From NCBI GenBank assembly GCA_001931905.2, contig MSJI02000457.1, forward strand, positions 58,411 to 122,410: DNA of 64,000 nt. The letters run 5' to 3'. Below are positions 10,959-22,320 of this stretch, one piece after another (the first letter of the stretch is position 1; each line of letters opens with the position of its first letter). A program made the position numbers and the translations under genes. Source of the DNA: Cladosporium sp. IMV 00045 (lineage: Eukaryota > Ascomycota > Dothideomycetes > Cladosporiales > Cladosporiaceae). A model generated the notes under the pieces. That model was not told the DNA's origin and searched no databases. It saw only the letters and a list, made by a program, of their open reading frames with translations.

Positions 10959-13717
10959 ATGCCAGATACGATGGCGACCACTCATGCGGGTGTGAAGCGC
11001 TCTTTTCAACAAATGCACAGCACCGAAGGCTCGCCTGGTCGCGTAAACTCAGCTCCAAATTCGCGAGAGGCTTCACCACGTTCGCGGACGCCCCAGGCCC
11101 ACCGTCAACCAGATGGCATCGAGAGCCTTGGCAACTTCACGCAAGCTACGCCGACTGTATTGCCACGCCAATCTACCTTTGAGCCTGATGCTTCTGTTGT
11201 GCTCGTGGGTGTGAAAGGCGTGGGCAAGAGTTCGCTGGGCGTTCTCGCTGCAAGCGCATATCGCCGACGCCTGATTGAATCAGAAAGGGTTTTCTTCGAC
11301 AAGACAGGCCATACAGCAGCAGCATATCGAAAACTCAAAGGTTCAGCAGACTACCATCGACGCCACCGCGAAGTTCTCTCGCAGACTCTGGACCAGCACC
11401 AGAAAAATGCCATCATCATCCTCAACTTTGCCGATCTTGAGAACAGTGGCGCGGACATATTACGAGCCTATGCCCAAACCCATCCGGTAATCCATGTTAT
11501 CAGAGATGCAAGGAGCGTATGCGCGTACTTGAATCTCTGGTCCGAGGATCGAGTGAAACAGCTTCTCCGTCTGAGCGGACCGCTTCTGCGATCTTGCGCC
11601 AACTATGACTTCTTCAATCTTTCTGCAGACGAGTCTAATGAGGACGGAACAGAGATGAGACGGTCAGATGAGCAAGCTTGGTCTGAAGCGCGAACTGCGA
11701 ACGGACCTTTCTTGACGTTGAAACGAGCGGAGCGAGATTTCTTGAAGCTCCTCCGAAATATCATTGGAGATCATGATCGAGGACCTTCTCATCAATCAGC
11801 CTATCCACTCTCACAGATTCCTGTTGAGCGACGGACATACACTTATGGCGTTGTCATTGAGATCAACCGCGTTCTTCGTGGCGAGGTTGAGTTGGAAGAT
11901 GCACAAATCGGAGCAGATGCCATCGAAGTTCTGGTGCCTGTAACGGGCATCGAGGGGCCTTCCTCACCTAACGAGCCCGTGGGAGATCCAAATCTCATCG
12001 CTAAGGCTTTCTCCATGGTTCGACGAGCGAGTATACTGCCCATCATTCTCACGGTGGCCAAGACAGAAGACGAAAGCGAAGCTGATCGCGCGCGAAGACT
12101 GGAGCTTGGGCAGATCTTCTTAAGATTAGGCCCGGAATACTGTACGGTCGATATGCATCTGGGCGACGTCACCATTGAGAAAATCGCCTCCGGCAAAGGG
12201 CGAACAAAGGTGATCGGCTACAAGCATTTCTCGACAAGGTTACTTAACGGGTGGAACGACTCAGAGCTGGTATTTACCTACCATAACATGCACCGGCTAG
12301 GTTGTGATATCGTCAAGATTTCGATGATGACGAATCGCGAGATGGACAACTTCGAGGTGAAGCAGTTCAAACGCCGGATACGCGAAAACAGCACCATGCC
12401 GAGACTCATCTGCTACAACACTGGCTTGATAGGGAGGACCTCGCTTTGCTTCAACTACGTGCTGTCGCCGGTGAAATCTCGTAAGGATCAGACAACATGC
12501 CCGCGCACTGGTGACGACACACCATTGGTGACGGCCAAAGAACTGACGCACGCTCTGTTCGCCATCTTCAAGCACGAACCCATGAACTACCACATCTATG
12601 GCCGCGACGTCAGCTGGTCACTTTCTCCGGCAATGCACAATACCGCATATGAGGCTTGCGGCATGTCACATCATTTCACCACCTTTTCCTCGCCGTCATT
12701 AGACGAGCTCGAGAGACTTATTCATGAGCACAACTTTGGTGGCTCAGCTGTCGTGCAACCCTACAAGACAAGCGTAGTGCCATTGATGACTGTCCTCAGC
12801 GCACACGCCAAGGCCATCGGGGCCGTGAACTCAATTATTCCCATCAGAGAGCTACTGGACGATGGCACGGTACCAGACGAGCTACGAATCATGTCTTCAA
12901 GAAACAGAAGCGGGCCCGTGAAAGCTCTTTGGGGCGACAACACTGGTAAGTGCTTGGAAATCAGCTCGATTGCTTCTTTGACACGTCTTCGGTCATCATT
13001 GCTGACATCCACAGATTGGATTGGACTACGTGCTTGCGTTCGCCGCGGTCTCTCACCAGCCAACACAATCCGACCGAACAGCACAGGCATTGTCTGCGGC
13101 GCCGGTGGTCAGGCCCGTTCCGCTGTCTACGCCATGCTTTCGATGGGTGTGCGTCACATCTTCGTGTGCAACCGCACAATCGCGACGGCATACGCCCTGG
13201 CAGAGCATTACAATCGCCTAATCGACGAGGACGTGATCAAGGACGCGAAAGAAAGCGACGGCACGGCAGCGCGAGTCAGAGTGATTGAAAGTTTCAACGA
13301 CCCCTGGCCGCAAGAGTTCAGTCACCCGACTATGGTTGTTTGCACGATCCCAGCACAGAAGCAAGACGGTTCGGAGCCTTCTAGCTTCACAGTACCAGAT
13401 AGCTGGCTCCGAAGCCCAACTGGTGGTGTTGCTGTAGAGGTAAGTCTTGCAAAGAACGGCTTTCGTCCAAGAAGGAAGTGTGCTAACTCGTCTAGCTCTC
13501 CTACAACCCCATGGTGACATCCTTCGTCCTGCAAATGCGCCCTCAAGCCAAGCGCGGCTGGATCTTGATGGATGGCTTCGATCACTTGCCCGAGCAGGCT
13601 TTTGCGCAATTCGAATTGTTCACAGGGCGCCGGGCGCCACGGAAGCTGATGAGAGATGTAGTGCTGGATCACTATCGGAATCAGCAGAATAAGCTGGTGG
13701 CTGCTATGAAGAAGTGA
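10959..13717 (+). CDS. qutR: Quinate repressor, three AROM-like domains (copy 1, 877 aa)
   Basis: Represses the quinate genes when no inducer is present, as QUTR/QA-1S, by acting on the activator. Exons are 10959-12945, 13015-13439 and 13496-13717. The first intron is 69 nt and in frame, so an unspliced reading looks open; removing it restores NTDWIG, the shikimate dehydrogenase motif NTDxxG. Domain order is shikimate kinase-like with Walker A GVKGVGKSS near residue 80, type I dehydroquinase-like in the middle, then shikimate dehydrogenase-like. The kinase part has FFDKTGH where active kinases have a second Asp. The dehydroquinase part keeps a Lys in DIVKIS and a His in TYHNMH but has TSL where active enzymes have SR. 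The dehydrogenase-like part keeps QPYK. I start at 10959; ATG at 10971 is a possible alternative. Confidence 0.9.
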
Positions 13718-14197
13718 ATGGAACGCCAGATTGGCTGGTAGTTGTAGGCAAAGCTTAACTATGTGGGTATTTTGGGCTTTGGAATGGCAAACGAATGAAT
13801 GCAAGTATTCTGATCCTTTTACAAGACTCTTGCTCAAGTCAAGTATGAATTAGTTCTATCCCGTCGAATTGCACATTGTTGTTTAGGGGGGGTTAGTTTC
13901 CTCATTTTTTCTTGTTTTACCCTTCATCCTTATCTCAATCATTCTCATTGTGCTCTACTTCACCCGAGACACCTTTTCCGTCAACACATATCGACTGGTG
14001 GCGGTGCGGTCAGCATTGCTGGATATAGAAAGACGGACGTAATTTGGGAGCGAGCGATGTCGGACGAGACCCGAGACCCCTCCAGAGCCCCACGTCGTCA
14101 TCCTCAAAAATCCAGAGCCAATGCCAAACACTCACATTAATACAGCGAAACGACAAAACACTGCCACTTTACACTGCGCAACAAAACTCCAATCAGA
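13718..14197 (+). promoter_or_regulatory. qutR 3' end and homoserine dehydrogenase promoter/leader with uORF
   Basis: Tandem spacer of 480 bp. A short open frame, 14057-14140 (27 codons, starting MSDETRDPSRAPRRH), lies 57 nt before the main start. Its first 22 codons recur in copy 2 with only two changes. A further out-of-frame ATG at 14121 would overlap the main start. Whether these are in the mRNA depends on the unknown transcription start. Confidence 0.4.
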
Positions 14198-15322
14198 ATG
14201 TCCTCCCCTAAACAGATCTTCGTCGGTGTCGTCGGTGTCGGCGGCGTGGGCAAGGCCTTCCTCGGCCAGCTCGACCACATCCGCCAGCGTCTGGCCAAGC
14301 AGCCCGTCCCAGTCAACCTCTCGCTCATCCTCGTCCGCCGCAGCACCAAGCAGCTCTTCAGCCGCGACTTCAAGCCCATCGACATCCCCTCCGCCCTCTC
14401 CCAGCTGGACCAATCCTCCGAGGCCCAGCAGCCCTTCCCATCCACCCTCGACCAGCTCGCCCAAGCTCCCGGCCGTGTCATCCTCGTCGACAACACCTCA
14501 GACCAGACTCTCGCCGAGTCCTACCCTTCCATCCTCTCCAAGGGCCTCAGCATCGTTACCCCGAACAAGAAGGCCTTTTCCCACACCCACGCTCTCTGGC
14601 AACAAATCCAAGCCGCGGCCGCCAACGGCTCAGGCCCCGCGAGCGCCGGCCATGTATACCACGAGAGCACCGTCGGCGCCGGCCTCCCCGTTCTCAGCAC
14701 CTTGAACGAGCTGGTCGAGACCGGCGACCAGGTTACCAAGATCGAGGGCGTCTTCAGCGGCACGATGAGCTTCCTCTTCAACGCCTTCATGCCCGTCGGT
14801 GGCGGCGGCGGCTCTTTCGCTGCTGAGGTCACCAAAGCCAAAGAGCTAGGCTACACCGAGCCCGACCCTCGCGACGACCTGAACGGCCTCGACGTCGCGC
14901 GCAAGCTCACAATCCTGGCGCGTCTGGCCGGCCTCCCCGTCGAATCCCCGACCTCCTTCCCCGTGCAATCGCTCATCCCCTCCGAGCTGGAAAGCTGCAG
15001 CAGCGGCGACGAGTTCCTGCAACGCCTGCCGGAATTCGACTCGCGCATGGAAGAGCTGAAGGAGTCCGCGCGCAAGGAGGGCAAGGTGGTGCGGTTCGTG
15101 GGCAGCATCGACGTCGGCAAGAAGGAGGTCAAGGTCGGGCTGGAGAAGTTCGACGCCAGCCATCCCATCGCGGCGCTCAAGGGCAGTGACAACATCATCA
15201 ACTTCTACACGGAGAGGTATGGCCGTAACCCGCTCATCATCCAGGGTGCGGGCGCGGGTGCGGAGGTCACGGCTATGGGCGTCACGGGCGATTTGCTCAA
15301 GGTTGTTAGGTCGTTGCAGTAG
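14198..15322 (+). CDS. hom6: Homoserine dehydrogenase (copy 1, 374 aa)
   Basis: NAD(P)H-dependent reduction of aspartate semialdehyde to homoserine, the branch point to threonine and methionine; cytosolic. The Rossmann loop GVGGVGKAF is near residues 12-20. The family signature appears in AKELGYTEPDPRDDLNGLDV near 211-230, including the catalytic Asp-Lys arrangement, and NPLIIQGAGAGAEVTA is near the C terminus. It is a single-domain enzyme without a C-terminal ACT domain, as in Saccharomyces Hom6 (about 359 aa). Single exon; start context AATCAGAATG. It is not part of quinate metabolism and appears to have been co-duplicated by position. Copy 2 differs at two residues. Confidence 0.95.
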   Translation: MSSPKQIFVGVVGVGGVGKAFLGQLDHIRQRLAKQPVPVNLSLILVRRSTKQLFSRDFKPIDIPSALSQLDQSSEAQQPFPSTLDQLAQAPGRVILVDNTSDQTLAESYPSILSKGLSIVTPNKKAFSHTHALWQQIQAAAANGSGPASAGHVYHESTVGAGLPVLSTLNELVETGDQVTKIEGVFSGTMSFLFNAFMPVGGGGGSFAAEVTKAKELGYTEPDPRDDLNGLDVARKLTILARLAGLPVESPTSFPVQSLIPSELESCSSGDEFLQRLPEFDSRMEELKESARKEGKVVRFVGSIDVGKKEVKVGLEKFDASHPIAALKGSDNIINFYTERYGRNPLIIQGAGAGAEVTAMGVTGDLLKVVRSLQ

Positions 15323-17238
15323 AGACTCTCGAGACGGCTATGAGGGGAATGAAATGTGAAAAAGAAACACGATTATGATTTAGCCCAAAAGAAAGAAATC
15401 TATCTTCCCCAATTCTTGCATTCGACTCGCAATTCTCGAAGGCCCACGCCAGCCAGTCACGGCTGAAAACATCGTCCCCACGAATCAATCGTGCCAGGAC
15501 TTTCGAAGCAGTTCACAAGTGCTGAATGATTTCGTCCTTTCCCTGGGATTTTACGAGAAACTAGTCGGCAGTTATCTACTACTCATATTCCCCACGCCGC
15601 TCTACGCGTTCAGCCGTCCTGATTTCGTGCTTTTCTGATGTACTGTCTTAAATGCAAGACACTCTCATCATATCCTCAACTTGAACTACTTTCTTTCGCT
15701 GCATGCTCGCCTGTCACGAGAAACTACTCACCGACAGTTCCGAAGTTCTCGACTGGTCGATGCCCTTTTGCTCTCTGAGGAGCGATGAGTTATGTGCCAT
15801 CCCATATGAGCGTACATCGCAAAGGGGCAGATCCCTACCTGTTCCTATCGGCACGTTGCATTCGGCTTCGGGAGGAGGATCAGATGGCCTGCCCTCTAGT
15901 TGGGTGTTACTACATACGTGATCTCCGGATCTTTGCACGCGGACGAGGGAGATCATGCTGCCGTGTCAGTGGTTTCTCTGGTATTCCCGAGAGACATCAG
16001 AGAAGTGAGCACATAGTATTTACTCTCGAACAGTGTGAAGCACCGAGTAATGCGTTCGACGGACATGCCTCTGATTATCAACTACCCGGCTACCTTGCAG
16101 TAGCATATTGTACTATTGGCTTTCCCCCCTCGCATCGGAGGCATCATCTACCCGGCTCGCGTGGCATATAGATCACATATTGGCTCCTTTAGTAGTGCTG
16201 TATTTCATCCGCATCCTTTCTTGCTGATCTCTTTTGCTGTCTTTGGAGATCTTGCGGACCATGAGAGTGATGCATGAGGCAGGTGGAAGTGAAGATCTTT
16301 ATCTATCATGCGCGCGGATCTGGTAGGGATCAGCTAGGTTTTGTGCTGTGAAGTACTGCGTCTTCCTCTGTTTGTTCATCCTGGTGACCGGATTAGTGCT
16401 GCACATGGCCACGCTTCTGCTGCTGTGTTTTTCGTCGCGTGCAAACCATGCTGTGCTCTTGTTCCACTGTAACACGTTGGACAAGATGCGCCGGAAGAAG
16501 TGGAGGAAGAGCGAACTGTGAGTAGGGAGTACAAACCGCGTGGTATCGGATTTATACCTTTCTAGCTCATTCTTCCAATAGCTCGTGCGCATGCATCACA
16601 CGCGCATACCCCTTAGGACTCCATCCTGTACGCTCTTGGGGTCCGGGGTATGGGGATCATCGTCAGTGCATGACCATCACACTACTGTTTGCTCTACTTA
16701 CTACTACCTACAGTATGCATGCATTTATGCAAGCAGGCGACGCATGTGAGTTCACGCGCCGTTGAGATGTCGGTGCGAAGCGATGAGACAACGCGTGCCG
16801 AAAGGCGTGAAGGGGCAAGGAGGGAGGCCGGGAGACTGGAGAGTTCTAAGACATTTGATGAATGATGATGGCCAGAAAGGAGGCAGACTATGCCCTCTCT
16901 CTCTGTGCAAAGCAATCACACTCTTCTTCGTCGTGCCTTCCTCTTCTGCACCTTCTGCTTGGAGCCGTTGATGTGGGTTTGCGGTCTTGTTTACTTCACT
17001 TCTTCTGCTACATCTACCAGCTCTTCTCTTCTCTTCTAATTCTTCTGGTTCCACATTACAGTCCTTGTCCGGCTCTTGTCGAGTCTTACCATATTGCTTT
17101 CTTAGACAAGCATTTGTGTTGTGCTAAAGTCATCGCTTGCCGTGCCTGTTTTGCAAGAACTTACAGCAATACATCAAGGCCTCGCTATTGTTCAAAACAT
17201 CGCATACGACTTTCTGAGTCCATTCTCACAACAGAATC
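15323..17238. other. Intergenic region, 1.9 kb, no gene seen
   Basis: Weak similarity to the 3' flank of the second homoserine dehydrogenase continues to about 15,495 and then stops. The remainder has only short random frames, no family resemblance, no tRNA fold and no long repeat. It includes the promoter of the secreted mannosidase, with a pyrimidine-rich stretch near 16,900-17,060. Confidence 0.5.
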
Positions 17239-19136
17239 ATGCGGCTTTCGTTACTTGTTTCAGTCAACGCATTTGCGGCGCATACTGTGGCCCTGCCACA
17301 GGGCAGGAGCGATGGAGGAAAGGGGAGTTCACTCTCGAAGGATGAGGCGAGCGAGAGAGCAAACGCCGTGAAAGATGCTTTCAAGACGGCTTGGGATGGG
17401 TATTATCAGTAAGTTGCTTGAATACAGAGCCAGCACGACGAATATGTGCTAACAATGTAAACAGGTATGCATTCCCCAACGACGAGCTCACGCCGGTAAA
17501 CAACAGCTTCAGCAACTCCCGGTAGGTTTCCTGTGATATTCTCTGTGCATGGACAAGATGCTAATCTTGATAGCAACGGCTGGGGCGCCTCAGCGATCGA
17601 TGCATTGTCGACTGCGCTCATCATGAACATTCCCGAAATCGTCAACCAGATCGTGGACTATGTGCCAGAAATTGATTGGAGCGTCAGCGCGAATGACCAG
17701 CCTGTTAGTCTGTTCGAGACAACGATCAGATATGTTGCTGGGTTATTGTCTGGCTATGACTTGCTCAACGGACCACTTTCGGACTTGGTGGAAGACGTAA
17801 GCATCAAGTTGTTTACCAACTGCGAATCTACTTGCTAATTCATAACAGTCAGACAAAGTCGACAGCCTACTTCAGCAAGCAGCCAACCTGGCAAACAACC
17901 TCAGCTACGCATTCGAGACACCTTCAGGAATCCCTTACAATAATCTCGTCTTCTCTAGCAGAAGCAATGACGGTTCTGACACGAACGGTCTCGCCACCGC
18001 CGGTACTCTGGTGTTGGAATGGACTCGTCTTTCCGATTTGACGGGAAACGATACTTATGCCCAGCTGACCCAACAGGCTGAGAGCTACCTCCTCGAACCT
18101 CAACCATCTTCTTCCGAGCCCTGGCCAGGTCTTGTGGGAACTAACATTGATGTTTCCACGGGCCAATTTGTCGATGCTGTTGGTGGGTGGAATGGCGGAG
18201 ACGACTCTTTTTACGAGTACCTCATCAAGGTAATCCCATTGCCTTAATCGGTTCCCTGAGATCAACGATCTGACTTCTTTCCCCCAGATGTACGTCTACG
18301 ACAGCTCCCGCTTCAGCACCTACAAAGACCGGTAAGTCAATCACGCATTCCCCAACCCTCTCCATCCCACTGACCCAACATCCTCCCCAGCTGGATCCTT
18401 GCCGCCGACAGCACAATCGACCACCTCGCCTCCCACCCCTCCTCCCGCCCCGACCTAACCTACCTAGCCGGCTTCAACGGGACGACCCTAACCCTCTCCT
18501 CCGGCCACCTCGCCTGCTTCGACGGCGGCAACTTCATCCTCGGCGGCCTCGTGCTCAACTCGCAGAAATACATCGACTTCGGCCTCGAGCTCGTCTCCAG
18601 CTGCGAAAACACCTACAACCAGACCCTCACGGGCATCGGGCCTGAAGGTTTCGCTTGGGACGAGGATCGCGTGCCTGCCAACCAGACGGAGTTTTACGAC
18701 CGTGCCGGCTTCTACATCACTGATTCCCACTATATCCTCCGTCCGGAGGTTCTGGAGAGCTTCTACTACGCTTACCGCGCTACGGGCGAGAGGAAGTATC
18801 AGGACGTAAGTCAAGACCCTCATGCCCTCCCTGCCCTTCCGTCATATTCAGAAGAAGCTAACGATGTTCCGAATGAATCAGTGGGCCTGGGCCGGCATCC
18901 AGTCCATCCTCAACACCACGCGCGTCGGCAGCGGGTACAGCTCCATCACGGACGTCAACGCGCGCGAAGGAGGCGCTTTCACCAATTTCCAGGAATCTTT
19001 CTTCTTCGCCGAGGTGCTCAAGTATGCCTATTTGATTTTCGCGGATGGCGAGGCCGAGTGGCAGGTTAGCGGGAAGAATGAGTGGGTGTTCAATACCGAG
19101 GCGCATCCGGTTAGGGTTGTTGGGGAAGGGGCTTGA
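17239..19136 (+). CDS. Secreted class I alpha-1,2-mannosidase, GH47 (7 exons, 514 aa)
   Basis: Removes alpha-1,2-linked mannose from N-glycans. An N-terminal signal peptide ([18 protein letters not shown]) points to the secretory path or outside the cell. Exons: 17239-17408, 17465-17521, 17574-17796, 17849-18229, 18288-18331, 18391-18805 and 18882-19136; all borders are GT-AG and the sum is exactly 515 codons. GH47 marks are [10 protein letters not shown] then [17 protein letters not shown] near the N terminus, [12 protein letters not shown] with its catalytic acid in the middle, and FNTEAHP at the C terminus. The length agrees with the secreted Aspergillus/Penicillium enzymes (about 510 aa). 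Several N-x-S/T glycosylation sites are present. Single copy in the window. Confidence 0.92.
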
Positions 19137-19452
19137 AGGAGTTCGATGGGTTTGGGGGGTTTGTAGATGTGGCGGAAAGTTTTGGGGGATGGAATGGCTG
19201 AGAGCTCATTTTTGTGGCTTTCGAGTGGGTTGGTAATGACAAATGATATCCATGATACTTACTTGACATCCGGTTCTTTCAAGAATCATGGATCAATTTT
19301 CCGTGAGTGAACAATAACACTTTGCTTAACAAGAGGAAAAAATAACCTCAGATGCGAAATCTAACATGACATAGCCTGCCCAGACGCATGCGATAGAGAC
19401 CCACCTCACCCCCCAACAAATACAACACAACACCAAAGAAAAAAACCTCACC
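19137..19452. other. Convergent 3' region
   Basis: 316 bp between two convergent genes; nothing beyond likely 3' untranslated sequence. Confidence 0.4.
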
Positions 19453-21372
19453 TCAAGTCCCCGGCGGTCCCCTAGCCGACTCCCTCGCCGCTTTCAACAA
19501 CCAAACCGCCCCCCTAACACCCAATCCAACCAACCCAACCGTCTCCCTAACTAAACCCCTCTCCCTCCCCTCCTCCCTATCCCTCCTCTCCCTCTCCTTC
19601 CTCTTCGCCTGTCTCTTCGCTTTACCCCTCAACTTCCCCATCCCCTTCCCTTCCCCACCACCACGATCCACCGCCTCCCTCGGCGGCGGCGCAAACTCCA
19701 CACTCTCTTTGACCAATAACTCGTTCTCCAGCACCGCCACCGCCAAAACCGCACTCACCGCCACGTCGAGCATGTACGGCTCGTCCAGGGCCAGCAGGCC
19801 CGGCGTGTCGAGCACGCAGCTCTGCGCGCGGAAGTCGAGAGTTAGCAGAGCGAGGGTCTGCGCTGCGAGTGCGGCGGGCGTGGCGCGCGGGTGGTGCAGG
19901 GAGATGATCGCTTTGGGGTCGGCGGTGGTGCTTCCATTGCTGGTAGCGGGTGAGACGGTGATGGCGAGGTTGCCAAGGGAGGCGTGCGCGAGCGTGTACT
20001 GCGCCGTGACGGCGCCGGTGGAGGCGGCGCGGTGGCGGCTCGCGCGGCGGATCGTGCAGGTGTGCAGGCGGTGGGTTTGCGAGACTGCGTTTTGGGCCAG
20101 GCGCGCGGCGGCAGGGGAGGTGCCGGTGGGGTCTGAGGCGGCGATGGCGCTGGCGAGGGGTGTGGTTGTTGCGGTTTGAATGGCGTCTAGGGCGGCTTGG
20201 TGGGGGAAGATGGTGGTCGGTGGGGCTGTGGCGGAGGGTTTGGATGTGCTGGGTTGGAGGGAGAGCTGGGAGATGGGGATTGGGAGGGCGGATTCTGGGC
20301 AGGTCTTGTGGATGCTCAAGTCTTTGGATTCTTCTTTGGGTTGAGACGAGGGGTTGGGACTGCTGGTTCGCATGGTGTAGAGGGCTGCTCCGTTGGCGCC
20401 TAGGGTCAAAGACATGCCTTGGCTTGCCGGTTGCTGTATGTCGAGCTGCACTTTCCTCCCGATTGGAGGGCATGTGGTGGTCGATGCATGCCAGATGGTC
20501 AGTATGTCCTCGGCGGTTGCTTTGGGCACATCTTCATATCCATTGACCAGACCAACGGCAGAGTCATGGCGTTTGAGAGCTGGATGAGGTGGTGCGTTTT
20601 CCAGCCTGCTGGCATTTGTTGTGATCAGCTGATCAGGAGGGGCAGACACTTGTGGAAAGTAGTGCTGTTGTGAGAGTGGCTTCGTGTGGTCATACTGCGG
20701 AAACATAGACCTTGCAGGCGGATTTGATGTGGCACTCGCAGGGGAACGTCCAGTTGCGTCACTATTACTGCGGACAAGAGTAGAGCCATCAGATCTAAAC
20801 GAAACAGGCGAAGGGTATTCCTGCTTGGGCGGAGCTGTTTGCTTGAAAGACAGCTTAGTTGGCAATGGCGACAACTGATCGCCGTCGATTGGAGACGATA
20901 CGTCTTTTTCCGGGACAACTTGAGTTGAAATGCTTTTTGGGGCTGAGGGTCGTTTCAGACGAGCCGCGGGCGTCCGAATCCTGGGTGGCGACGATTGTGT
21001 GAAGCTCGTGTTGACAGGGAGTGGACCCAGCTGGTCTTCATGTATAAGTGGCTCATTGACCTGAGGACTTGAAAGTGATGGCACGCTTGAACGTTTGCGA
21101 GCATGCAGTCTGGGATTGGGATTTCTTCGACTTGCAGATCCTGCTGTAGATGTGGCCGGGGAAGCGTTGCTTGTCGCAGACTGTGCATTGTCGTCGATCC
21201 GGCCAGTGGGAAGAGCAGTGGTAACTTGTAACGCGACGCCTTTGAGCGCCGGCGCTTGAGACGCAGTGGTCGATCGTGGCTGTTTCAAGCTTGACTTCCG
21301 AGGCATGTATGATGAAGGTGAAGGAAACAGTTGTAAAGGAGCGGAAGTTGAAGGAGTGATAGTGGAAGACAT
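19453..21372 (-). CDS. Ser/Pro/Thr-rich protein of unknown function (639 aa)
   Basis: Single open frame from the first in-frame ATG (MSSTITPSTSAPLQLF). Not recognised. The first ~300 residues are low-complexity, rich in Ser, Pro, Thr and Gln, and probably disordered. A more ordered part follows from about residue 290, with KVQLDIQQPASQGMSLTL and later alternating hydrophobic segments such as AQTLALLTLDFRAQ. The last ~80 residues carry a strongly basic, charged run (KGMGKLRGKAKRQAKRKER) that could be a nuclear localisation or nucleic-acid contact. It ends in a hydrophobic/amphipathic stretch. Fungal proteins of this make-up are usually lineage-specific. Divergent from Lunapark with 0.95 kb between starts. 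Strand choice rests on the long uninterrupted frame and codon pattern; antisense frames in the 3' half are GC-driven shadows. Confidence 0.65.
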   Translation of the reverse strand: MSSTITPSTSAPLQLFPSPSSYMPRKSSLKQPRSTTASQAPALKGVALQVTTALPTGRIDDNAQSATSNASPATSTAGSASRRNPNPRLHARKRSSVPSLSSPQVNEPLIHEDQLGPLPVNTSFTQSSPPRIRTPAARLKRPSAPKSISTQVVPEKDVSSPIDGDQLSPLPTKLSFKQTAPPKQEYPSPVSFRSDGSTLVRSNSDATGRSPASATSNPPARSMFPQYDHTKPLSQQHYFPQVSAPPDQLITTNASRLENAPPHPALKRHDSAVGLVNGYEDVPKATAEDILTIWHASTTTCPPIGRKVQLDIQQPASQGMSLTLGANGAALYTMRTSSPNPSSQPKEESKDLSIHKTCPESALPIPISQLSLQPSTSKPSATAPPTTIFPHQAALDAIQTATTTPLASAIAASDPTGTSPAAARLAQNAVSQTHRLHTCTIRRASRHRAASTGAVTAQYTLAHASLGNLAITVSPATSNGSTTADPKAIISLHHPRATPAALAAQTLALLTLDFRAQSCVLDTPGLLALDEPYMLDVAVSAVLAVAVLENELLVKESVEFAPPPREAVDRGGGEGKGMGKLRGKAKRQAKRKERERRDREEGRERGLVRETVGLVGLGVRGAVWLLKAARESARGPPGT

Positions 21373-22320
21373 GGTGCCAGACCAATGCCAAACAAGATAC
21401 AAAGCAAAGAGACAAACGGGAAACCAGAGGGTATCGATGCACGCGGAAGGGACTGACCTCCCTCGAGGCCATCGCGAAGCGGAAGGATCATCCTATATGT
21501 CTTGAGCATTGAGCGGCTACATTGCGAACGAGCGCGTGCATGATAAAGTGCCGGTTGTGGAGAAAGCGGTTCGTCGTCTTCAATAATCAATAGTGTGGCA
21601 AAGTGAGGTCTTCGCGCCGGAGACCAGTCACGCGGCATCTCTCATGCAGACGGATTGCACACCGACATGTCCATTACCGGAGCGAATTATGTGCGGTACC
21701 GCCGAGGTGCAGTCGTATAAGAGCATGCCAAGGGCGTGATGTGTGGCTGTCTGTAAGCGCCGACCTTGTATGGCTAGACATCTAAGCGCTGGACTTCATG
21801 ATGCATGCGAGTCGACTTTCAGAGATTGGCTCATGGACTGATCGGTTCGCCATATATGGAGGTGAAGAAGTGACCTAGAAAATGCACTGGTGGAGTATTG
21901 CCATCATGGCTCCTATTTAGGCCGGCATGTCAATAGCGGCTACCAGATCACGAGTGCTGTACGACGACGTATGCGATGGCTGTGGCATGCATTATGCGTG
22001 ACAGTCTGATTCCAAGTCCGATCATCAGATCAGTGGAGATATGAAAGAAGTCAAGAGTGAGGTGAAGATGAAGATGAAGTGAGGTCGAACGATGTTTGCC
22101 TTCCATCAATCCCCGCCAAGGCGAGGCGAGGCAAGCACCATCCACCATGCAGTGACGTTGCCCAAAAGATGCAGGACACGAAAGCACAACACTGACCGCA
22201 AACATATACCTCTACCACTCAACCTATACTCTTGCGACCGCGCATCTTTTTCTTTAACCCATCATGGCCATACTCCTCAGCTGAACACAAGACTAAATTT
22301 CCTTGAATTTAAAGACAAAA
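21373..22320. promoter_or_regulatory. Divergent promoter region (unknown protein and Lunapark)
   Basis: Non-coding, 0.95 kb. Short purine/pyrimidine tracts near 22,055-22,085 (GAGGTGAAGATGAAGATGAAG). No recognised site. Confidence 0.4.

Larger units (their letters stand above)
6725..15495 (+). repeat. Left unit of a ~8.7 kb direct segmental duplication
   Basis: This stretch from inside qutC to past homoserine dehydrogenase recurs at 25513-34255 in the same orientation, offset 18,780-18,788 bp. It holds four genes in the same order and strands. Identity is high in coding parts and in the qutA-qutR promoter, and fades into weak similarity after about 15,330. The right edge is therefore approximate; the left edge is set by the N gap in the other copy. 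Confidence 0.9.

Noticed and set aside
12946..13014. Continuous reading through the first qutR intron
   Set aside because: The 69-nt intron is in frame without a stop, but splicing restores NTDWIG and its borders are good in both copies.
19622..20473. 283-codon frame in another minus-strand frame inside the unknown Ser/Pro-rich gene
   Set aside because: Pro/Arg/His-rich shadow; the 639-aa frame covers it and is more protein-like.
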